Shown here: in pieces, positions 1-4,303 of the stretch
How the letters are laid out: each line of letters starts with the position of its first letter
Numbering within the stretch: the first letter of the stretch is position 1
Assembly (NCBI GenBank): GCA_007116105.1
Contig: SKJA01000056.1
Location: 1 to 5,006, forward strand
Direction: 5' to 3'
Source of the DNA: Candidatus Izemoplasma sp.
Lineage (GTDB): Bacteria; Bacillota_I; Bacilli_A; Izemoplasmatales; Izemoplasmataceae
Length of the DNA stretch: 5,006 nucleotides
Program-made: the position numbers and the translations under genes
Notes under the pieces: generated by a model
What the model saw: only the letters and a program-made list of their open reading frames with translations
Database searches by the model: none
Told to the model about the DNA's origin: nothing

Positions 1-702
1 CTCTTCTTTGTGCCGTTTGGCTTGATCAATCTGTTTGTGCTCATCCTCAACGGCATCCCTTTTAAAGGCATTTCAAACGACGCAAACAACACCCTCGAAG
101 CGTTGCGCAACCCGCGCTCAAGGGAAGCGTATGCGATGCTTTTAAACACGCATGCACAGTTGACTTACGGGGAGCGTTTTAGCGCCATGAGCTTATCTGA
201 AACAAACCCAAAGACGCTTGAACTCACCCGTGGCTTGCAGCTCAATGAGTATCTCTTACGGACCACCCAAGCCTTGTATCAAGGTCACTTAGAAGACTAT
301 GTGCAACGGATGAAGGGTTTAAAAGAACACACCACCAATCAAATTTTTGCGGGTTTGTTAAAACCGTACAGCCATCTTGCAGCGCTGCTCAGTGACCCTA
401 TGAGTGCACTTGAACACACCGATAAAGCCACATTACGGGTGATAAAAGCGATGAAATATGAGGGTCTTTTTGCACTCATTCTTTGGTATCAAGCCCATTT
501 ACAAAAGGATGAGAAGACACCCAAAATCTATCAACGATTTATAGACATCGCCAAAAAACAACCCCTCAAGGGTGAAATCGAAGACCTTCTCAATCTTCAA
601 GAAACCCTAAGTAAGACCTCACTTGAGCACCCCGCGGTGATGCTTTCAAAGACGACAGAAGAATCCTTTTCGGTTCCCGAAAACATTGAACAGACGCCAT
701 AG
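1..702 (+). CDS. C-terminal part of a putative M50 (site-2-protease-like) membrane metallopeptidase, 5' partial
   Basis: The frame is open at the left edge, so the gene begins outside the window; the GTG at 10 is an internal valine, not a start. 233 residues are visible. They begin with a hydrophobic stretch (LINLFVLILNGIPF, about residues 8-21), then SNDANN (residues 25-30) and a block rich in L, R and A (LEALRNPRSREAY). In M50 peptidases, the segment after the last core membrane helix typically reads N-(L)-x-P...DG, where the Asp is the third zinc ligand. Here Asp27 would be that ligand, followed by Ala instead of Gly. The HExxH motif would lie upstream and cannot be seen. The rest is soluble and looks all-helical, perhaps TPR-like, and ends in a polar tail. 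The stop TAG is 17 bases before the next start, so the two genes are probably co-transcribed. The family assignment is from memory of motifs; a membrane protein of another family is possible. Confidence 0.5.
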   Translation, partial: LFFVPFGLINLFVLILNGIPFKGISNDANNTLEALRNPRSREAYAMLLNTHAQLTYGERFSAMSLSETNPKTLELTRGLQLNEYLLRTTQALYQGHLEDYVQRMKGLKEHTTNQIFAGLLKPYSHLAALLSDPMSALEHTDKATLRVIKAMKYEGLFALILWYQAHLQKDEKTPKIYQRFIDIAKKQPLKGEIEDLLNLQETLSKTSLEHPAVMLSKTTEESFSVPENIEQTP

Positions 703-719
703 GCTAAGGAGGACATCCG

Positions 720-1181
720 ATGCATTCATTGTCAAAAAAATTAAATCTAAAAGACACCCAGAAGCGGTTTGTGTTTGGTACCCCCAAGACCTGTCTTTGG
801 GTGATAGAAGCCTTGAAGGAAGATGGCCACGTGTTTGAGGATTTAAACGCACTTCATGAGATGTCCATGGCACTCATCTTTGTTCAAAGTCAAAAAGAGC
901 TGGCGGACATACTTCCAGCCTTGATGGAAAAGCTCACGAGTGACGCACTCTTTTGGGTGGCGTATCCTAAAAAGTCATCAAAACGATACACCAGTGATCT
1001 TCACCGCGACCAGGGGTTTGAACGGATAGGACACTACGGTTACGAGCCCGTCAGACAAATCGCCATCGACGAAGACTTTTCAGCGCTTCGTTTCAAACCG
1101 GTGCATGCGATAAAAACGCTTCATCGTTCCGCTAAAATGGCGCTTTCTAAAGAAGCGAAAAAGCGTATTCAATCAAAGTGA
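720..1181 (+). CDS. DUF3052-like protein of unknown function
   Basis: 153 residues, soluble, no signal peptide or membrane segment. The ATG is preceded by AAGGAGG (706-712) with 7 bases of spacing, which fixes the start. The layout resembles the DUF3052-type family: an N-terminal alpha/beta half with a hydrophobic strand (MALIFVQSQKEL, about 50-61), then FWVAYPKKSSK (78-88), DLHRDQGFE (93-101), and a strongly family-like block, VRQIAIDEDF followed by SALRFKPV (111-128). A basic helical tail (139-153, SKEAKKRIQSK at the end) closes the protein. The family has no established biochemical role that I know of. The conserved Lys/Ser-rich loop and the DED motif might be a ligand-binding surface, but that is a guess. 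It probably shares a transcript with the peptidase-like gene upstream. No clear terminator follows it before the promoter region of the channel gene. Confidence 0.65.
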   Translation: MHSLSKKLNLKDTQKRFVFGTPKTCLWVIEALKEDGHVFEDLNALHEMSMALIFVQSQKELADILPALMEKLTSDALFWVAYPKKSSKRYTSDLHRDQGFERIGHYGYEPVRQIAIDEDFSALRFKPVHAIKTLHRSAKMALSKEAKKRIQSK

Positions 1182-1194
1182 ACATCGGTAGATG

Positions 1195-1223
1195 GTGCCA
1201 CACTGCACGAAACATGATACACT
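1195..1223 (+). promoter_or_regulatory. Probable promoter of the potassium channel gene
   Basis: A -35-like GTGCCA (1195-1200, 4 of 6 matches to TTGACA) is separated by exactly 17 bases from TACACT (1218-1223, 4 of 6 to TATAAT). The -10 is preceded by TGA (1215-1217), giving an extended -10. Transcription would start near 1230 and leave a leader of about 55 bases before the ATG at 1285. This is the best promoter match in the 103-base gap, but it is an inference. Confidence 0.45.
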
Positions 1224-1239
1224 AAGATAAAGGTGTATC
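1216..1239. promoter_or_regulatory. Operator-like inverted repeat over the channel promoter
   Basis: A perfect 7-base inverted repeat, GATACAC (1216-1222) and GTGTATC (1233-1239), with 10 bases between the arms; a T·G pair could extend it inwards. It covers the putative -10 and the predicted transcription start, a classic position for a repressor. It could also form a short hairpin at the 5' end of the mRNA, but no T-tract follows, so it is not a terminator. The binding protein is unknown. Confidence 0.35.
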
Positions 1240-1258
1240 TTGCATAAACCTTACGCAA
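1240..1258. repeat. Imperfect inverted repeat in the channel leader
   Basis: TTGCATAA (1240-1247) and TTACGCAA (1251-1258) are inverted copies matching at 7 of 8 positions around a 3-base centre. The element directly abuts the dyad at 1216-1239. It may be a second operator half or chance; a 3-base loop makes a stable RNA hairpin less likely. Confidence 0.25.
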
Positions 1259-1284
1259 CCGCAGAACACTAGGGAGGGCTTGTC

Positions 1285-2304
1285 ATGTTTCATAAACATC
1301 GATTACTAGTCGCGCTGATTGTCTTTTTCGTGATTGTTGCGACCGCGATTGTGGGCTACATGATCTTTTTGGACATTGGGTTTATTGACGCGCTTTATAT
1401 GACCGCCATCACCCTGTCTACTGTCGGGTTCAGTGAAGTCGCTGAGATGAACGATCAAGCAAAGATTTTTTCAATCTTGGTCATCATGAGTGGGATTGGG
1501 ACAATTGGGTTTGTGGTTTCAAGTTTTGCGGATGTCATCAGTGCTGGAAAATTCAATCAAGTTAGGAGACAAAGAAAAATGAAAGAAACCATTGCGGCGT
1601 TACAGGACCATTATATTGTGTGTGGTGCGGGTGAGACCGGACAAATCATCATTCGTGAGCTTGAAGCTCGCGGCGCGTTGTTTGTGGTGATTGAAAACAA
1701 CCCTAAAGTGATTGAAGAGTTGGACGGTTTAGTCATTGAAGGCGACGCGACCCGCGAAGAGAGTTTACTCGAGGCGGGGGTTAAAAAAGCCCGTGGCTTG
1801 GTGACCACATTGTCCAAAGATGCGGACAACGTGTACACTGTCTTAACAGCCCGTGAACACAATCCGGACATGCTGATTCTAGCCCGTTCACATGATGAAT
1901 ACTCCTATAAAAAACTTCGCCGTGCCGGCGCGAACAACTCTGTCTCTCCCAATGAAATGGGCGGGAAGAAGCTCGCATCGATGTTGTTAAGACCGTCGAT
2001 TTCGCATTTTATGGACCATGTCATCGACACCGCAAACATTTCACTTGAAATGGAAGAGATTGACATTCAAACAGGGTCGATTCTGTGCAACACGAGATTA
2101 AAAGATTCGAAAATTGCAGAACATACCGGACTGGTCATTTTAGCTTTGCGAAAAGCCGATTCAAAAGAAACGTTCATTTTTAACCCTAAAGCCAACACCC
2201 TTTTAGAAGCCAAAGACAAAATGATCGTGATTGGTGAAAAAGAACAGATCAAGCTTCTTGAGACCATGGCGAAATCGACCATGAGCGGCACCCACGAACA
2301 TTAG
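1285..2304 (+). CDS. Two-TM potassium channel with RCK (TrkA-N/TrkA-C) regulatory domain
   Basis: 339 residues; the ATG follows AGGGAGG (1271-1277) at 7 bases. A first membrane helix (about 8-29) is followed by a pore helix and selectivity filter (AITLSTVGFSEV, 41-52), then a second membrane helix (about 60-85) and a short basic linker (91-99). The cytoplasmic part starts with a Rossmann-type RCK domain: HYIVCGAGETG (109-119) carries the GxGxxG nucleotide loop, Glu137 ends strand 2 (VVIE), and EGDAT (152-156) is the usual GDA motif. A TrkA-C-like domain occupies about 250-325 (ILCNTRLKDSKI, TGLVILALRK, DKMIVIG). This is the MthK/YugO architecture: a tetrameric channel whose RCK ring gates K+ flux in response to a bound ligand. 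The ligand is not predictable here. The filter has Ser where TVGYG/TVGFG channels have the last Gly. A Shine-Dalgarno-like motif precedes Met99 (see separate entry). The next gene starts 3 bases after the stop. Confidence 0.93.
   Translation: MFHKHRLLVALIVFFVIVATAIVGYMIFLDIGFIDALYMTAITLSTVGFSEVAEMNDQAKIFSILVIMSGIGTIGFVVSSFADVISAGKFNQVRRQRKMKETIAALQDHYIVCGAGETGQIIIRELEARGALFVVIENNPKVIEELDGLVIEGDATREESLLEAGVKKARGLVTTLSKDADNVYTVLTAREHNPDMLILARSHDEYSYKKLRRAGANNSVSPNEMGGKKLASMLLRPSISHFMDHVIDTANISLEMEEIDIQTGSILCNTRLKDSKIAEHTGLVILALRKADSKETFIFNPKANTLLEAKDKMIVIGEKEQIKLLETMAKSTMSGTHEH
1564..1581 (+). promoter_or_regulatory. Possible internal ribosome binding site and start (Met99) in the channel gene
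   Basis: AGGAG (1564-1568) lies 10 bases before an in-frame ATG (1579-1581, codon 99), exactly between the second membrane helix and the RCK domain. The motif uses the only AGG codon among the gene's 15 arginine codons. Initiation here would give a soluble RCK protein of 241 residues. The archaeal channel MthK is known to make such a product from an internal Met107. The spacing is slightly long, so use of this site is uncertain. Confidence 0.4.
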
Positions 2305-2307
2305 ACG

Positions 2308-2622
2308 ATGACCTTTACGCAATGGATTCCAATCTACCTACCCATCCTTGTGTTGTTGTTCATCATCATTCCGCAAAGTAAACGCACCAAACGTCTGGCT
2401 TTCATCGCCCATAAACGAATCTCTTCCCGAAAGGAGACACCCATGGATTTAACCATCTTTGAACTGTATGTTGGAAAACAATGTCAAATCCACCTACTCG
2501 ATCACGTGATTTTTGGTACATTGGTCACCGTCGAAGACCGTTGGTTGAAAGTTGAAGTCAAAAAGAGTGTCGAAATCATCAACAGCGAATTTGTACAAAA
2601 CATTAAAGTCATCACAGAGTAG
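2308..2622 (+). CDS. Small membrane-anchored protein with DUF6897-like domain
   Basis: 104 residues. Residues 7-22 (IPIYLPILVLLFIIIP) form one membrane helix, followed by a basic stretch (QSKRTKR) that resembles the start of YajC-like or other small membrane proteins. From Met46 comes a compact beta-rich domain (FELYVGKQCQIHL, FGTLVTVEDRWLKVEV, EIINSEFVQNIKVI). Its pattern recalls DUF6897, small Sm-like barrels of unknown function. No Shine-Dalgarno sequence precedes the ATG at 2308; it sits 3 bases after the channel's stop, so translation is probably coupled by reinitiation. A much better site precedes the in-frame ATG at 2443. The gene may therefore express the full protein, only the 59-residue soluble domain, or both. 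It ends in the stem of a terminator and so closes the channel transcription unit. A functional link to the channel is suggested only by position. Confidence 0.6.
   Translation: MTFTQWIPIYLPILVLLFIIIPQSKRTKRLAFIAHKRISSRKETPMDLTIFELYVGKQCQIHLLDHVIFGTLVTVEDRWLKVEVKKSVEIINSEFVQNIKVITE
2431..2445 (+). promoter_or_regulatory. Strong ribosome binding site and alternative start within the small membrane protein gene
   Basis: AAGGAG (2431-2436) stands 6 bases before an in-frame ATG (2443-2445, codon 46). This is a better initiation site than that of the annotated start at 2308. It would give a 59-residue protein consisting of the DUF6897-like domain alone. The junction lies between the membrane-anchored basic stretch and the folded domain. 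Confidence 0.6.
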
Positions 2623-2651
2623 AAGAACCTTCGTGTTCTTCTTTTTCTTTT
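2621..2651 (+). terminator. Rho-independent terminator
   Basis: AGAAGAAC (2621-2628) pairs perfectly with GTTCTTCT (2635-2642) around a CTTCGT loop. It is followed by a T-rich tract, TTTTCTTTT (2643-2651). The 8-bp stem begins inside the TAG stop codon of the preceding gene. It ends the channel unit and separates it from the dehydrogenase gene. Confidence 0.85.
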
Positions 2652-2654
2652 CCG

Positions 2655-2663
2655 TGCTAAAAT
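2655..2663 (+). promoter_or_regulatory. Extended -10 promoter of the dehydrogenase gene
   Basis: TGC followed by TAAAAT (TG at 2655-2656, hexamer 2658-2663, 5 of 6 to TATAAT) forms an extended -10. The -35 region would fall in the distal arm of the terminator (around 2635-2640, GTTCTT) and is poor, which an extended -10 can offset. Predicted initiation near 2670 leaves a very short leader. Confidence 0.45.
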
Positions 2664-2674
2664 GAAGTATCGAC

Positions 2675-2688
2675 AGGAGGTAACTATG
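2675..2688 (+). promoter_or_regulatory. Ribosome binding site that fixes the dehydrogenase start
   Basis: AGGAGG (2675-2680) lies 5 bases before ATG 2686-2688. An upstream in-frame ATG at 2662 overlaps the -10 element and has no such site, so 2686 is the start. Confidence 0.85.
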
Positions 2689-3426
2689 AAAACGTATCTG
2701 ATTACTGGAGGGGCCTCAGGCATTGGCCTTGCGCTGTCTCTTGATGTTCATGCTTTAGGACACCAAGCAGTGGTACTCGATCAGCACGCTAGACCCGAGG
2801 GATTACCCGTTTCGGTGAAGTATTACCGTTGTGATTTATCGAACATTGAACAACTTAAGCACACACTCAACACCATCCAAAGTGAAGGGTTTATGTTTGA
2901 TGTCTTGGTCCACAACGCCGCCACATCTAAAGGCGGTGTCTTGAGTGCGACGTATGACGACTTCAATCACGTCATGGCAGTGAACGTGAGCGCACCGTTT
3001 TATTTGACGCAACAGCTCTTACCACAGTTGAAACATCAAGCAAGTGTCGTGTTTATTGCTTCGACACGGGCGTTTCAAGCGCAACAAGACAACGAAGCTT
3101 ACAGTGCTTCTAAAGGCGCTGTGATTTCTTTGATGCAGGCTCTGGCGGTTTCTTTGGGTGGTCGTGTCCGAGTGAACGCCATCACCCCTGGCTGGATTGA
3201 CACCACACAACAAGAGATGTCGAAAGCCGACCGTGAACAACACCCGGCCAAACGCGTCGGTACCCCTCAAGACATCATTCAAGCCATCTACTTTCTAAGC
3301 GATCCCAAACAGAGCTTCATTCAGGGTGCGAATCTGGTGATTGATGGTGGGATGACGAAACAGATGATTTATCACGCAGACGAAGGTTGGCGTTATGACC
3401 CAAACCCGGGATTGCTAGAAGATTGA
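2686..3426 (+). CDS. Short-chain dehydrogenase/reductase (classical SDR)
   Basis: 246 residues from the chosen start, the usual length for a classical SDR: a cytosolic NAD(P)-dependent oxidoreductase with a Rossmann fold. Visible motifs are TGGASGIG (7-14, cofactor loop TGxxxGIG), Asp32 at the end of strand 2 (VVLD, suggesting NAD(H) preference), CDL (49-51, adenine contact), HNAA (76-79, variant of NNAG), and the catalytic tetrad Asn100, Ser126, Tyr139 and Lys143 (YSASK). The ITPG motif (166-169) and the IDGG strand (219-222) complete the fold. The tail after GGMTK (221-225) is about 20 residues longer than in minimal SDRs and is rich in W, Y, D and P (WRYDPNPG). It may cover the active site or contribute to the oligomer. 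All catalytic residues are intact, so the enzyme should be active, but the substrate cannot be read from sequence. The gene seems to be monocistronic, between a terminator and a new promoter. Confidence 0.93.
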   Translation: MKTYLITGGASGIGLALSLDVHALGHQAVVLDQHARPEGLPVSVKYYRCDLSNIEQLKHTLNTIQSEGFMFDVLVHNAATSKGGVLSATYDDFNHVMAVNVSAPFYLTQQLLPQLKHQASVVFIASTRAFQAQQDNEAYSASKGAVISLMQALAVSLGGRVRVNAITPGWIDTTQQEMSKADREQHPAKRVGTPQDIIQAIYFLSDPKQSFIQGANLVIDGGMTKQMIYHADEGWRYDPNPGLLED

Positions 3427-3480
3427 ATGTGACCGGCACGTTTCTTTCTCATCTAGAACCCACTTTTGTGTCCAATCTTT

Positions 3481-3486
3481 TATAAT
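3481..3486 (+). promoter_or_regulatory. -10-like element before the three-gene cluster
   Basis: A perfect TATAAT stands 24 bases before the coding start, in an 83-base gap. At 17-base spacing the -35 position (3458-3463, ACCCAC) is poor, and there is no TG extension. The call rests on the -10 and on the need for a promoter after the dehydrogenase gene. No convincing terminator was seen between 3427 and 3480, so read-through from upstream is also possible. Confidence 0.45.
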
Positions 3487-3509
3487 AAATAGGACTAGGA
3501 GGCGGAACC

Positions 3510-3947
3510 ATGATCATCATTGACGCAGACGCCACACCCAACATCACGGCGCTTGTGGCTTGTGCCCGTCGTTACCAACATCCCGTGACCTTGGTTGCAA
3601 ATCACCATCACGACCATCACTACGACGATGTTTTGTTGGTGCGTGCCGATGACACCCATGATGCGGTAGACTATAAAATCACCGCCCTCACCACCGCCCA
3701 AGACTGTGTCATCACGCAAGATTATGGGTTGGCCGCCTTGGTGCTAGCGAAAGGAGCAACCGTGATTCATCCTAAAGGCTATTTTTACACCGATAAAAAC
3801 ATGGATGCTTTGCTTGCGCAAAGACAACTCAGCTTGATGACACGTCAAGCCACGAAACGCTACCCTAAGCACAAAAAAAGAACGTCTCAAGACATCAAAG
3901 CACTCTTAGCCTGTGTTGAAATCTATTTAAAGAAGGTGAGTCTATGA
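3510..3947 (+). CDS. YaiI/YqxD family protein (UPF0178, PIN-like fold)
   Basis: 145 residues, soluble. The ATG follows AGGAGG (3497-3502) at 7 bases. Family marks in order: IDADATP (4-10; the usual signature is VDADACP), TLVAN (27-31), VDYKI (53-57), CVITQDYGLAA (66-76), HPKG (87-90; usually NPRG), and YT..N (93-97). Acidic residues Asp5, Asp7, Asp54 and Asp71 would form the metal site expected of a PIN-like fold. A nuclease role has been suggested by fold but not established for this family. The usual Cys of the signature is Thr9. Residues 32-37 form a histidine-rich segment (HHHDHH) where other members usually have a short loop. The C-terminus is basic (TKRYPKHKKR, 115-124) followed by a helix. 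The stop overlaps the next start by 4 bases (ATGA), indicating translational coupling. Confidence 0.88.
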   Translation: MIIIDADATPNITALVACARRYQHPVTLVANHHHDHHYDDVLLVRADDTHDAVDYKITALTTAQDCVITQDYGLAALVLAKGATVIHPKGYFYTDKNMDALLAQRQLSLMTRQATKRYPKHKKRTSQDIKALLACVEIYLKKVSL

Positions 3948-4303
3948 TTTTTTATGAGTATCCACCCTGTTCAACCTGTAAAAAAGCACGTCAACATTTA
4001 GAGTCAAAAGGCGTGTCGTTTGAAGCCATCAACCTTAAAGCCGATCCCCCCAGTGTCGATGCACTCAAACTGATGTTAGAACGCAGTGGCTACCCACTGA
4101 AACGTTTTTTTAACACCAGTGGACAATCGTATAAAGCACTGGGTTTAAAAGATCGCTTTGAGGCTCTCTCAGAAGAAGAGGCTTTAACGCTCCTTTCGGA
4201 GGACGGAATGTTAATTAAACGACCCATCCTCATCCATCAAGACACCGTGATTTTAGGGTATAAACAAGAGGACTATGACACGCTTTTGGAGACCATCGAA
4301 TGA
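3944..4303 (+). CDS. ArsC/Spx/YusI family thioredoxin-fold protein
   Basis: 119 residues, the standard length for the family. The N-terminus YPPCSTCKKA (6-15) has a CxxC motif (Cys9, Cys12) in the place seen in Spx and YusI-type proteins. FFNTSGQSYK (55-64), the run of Glu around residues 77-79, and GMLIKRP (88-94) are typical of the YusI/YffB-like branch; Arg93 in the KRP motif matches the conserved anion-binding Arg of ArsC folds. It is better described as a glutaredoxin-like or 'arsenate reductase family' protein than as Spx proper, because the NTSG and IKRP pattern fits YusI. Arsenate reduction should not be assumed. The start lies in the ATGA overlap with the previous gene, with AAGGTG (3933-3938) as ribosome binding site; the stop forms another ATGA overlap with the next gene. 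Confidence 0.9.
   Translation: MIFYEYPPCSTCKKARQHLESKGVSFEAINLKADPPSVDALKLMLERSGYPLKRFFNTSGQSYKALGLKDRFEALSEEEALTLLSEDGMLIKRPILIHQDTVILGYKQEDYDTLLETIE

Noticed and set aside
10..12. GTG as the start of the first gene
   Set aside because: The frame continues to the left edge with hydrophobic residues (LFF), no RBS is visible, and the protein looks like a C-terminal fragment.
646..873. Minus-strand frame spanning the junction of the first two genes
   Set aside because: It overlaps two supported + strand genes and its product shows no domain.
1195..1208. GTGC-CACACT-GCAC hairpin as terminator of the DUF3052-like gene
   Set aside because: The stem is only 4 bp and no T-tract follows.
1182..1284. 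Riboswitch (for example c-di-AMP type) upstream of the channel
   Set aside because: The predicted leader is only about 55 bases and shows no conserved aptamer sequence; the dyads fit an operator better.
1611..1978. Minus-strand open frames opposite the channel gene
   Set aside because: They are shadows of the RCK coding sequence, without RBS or recognisable motifs.
2662..2685. Upstream in-frame ATG as start of the SDR
   Set aside because: It overlaps the -10 element and would put AGGAGG inside the coding region; the TGGASGIG motif is correctly placed from ATG 2686.
3019..3282. Minus-strand frame inside the SDR gene
   Set aside because: It is antisense to a gene with a full catalytic tetrad and shows no coding signs of its own.
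3427..3480. Terminator after the SDR gene
   Set aside because: Only 3-bp stems were found near the T-rich stretches, too weak to call.
3495..3719. Minus-strand frame opposite the YaiI/YqxD gene, with V/M/H-rich product
   Set aside because: It is the antisense of the histidine-rich segment, low in complexity, with no start signals.
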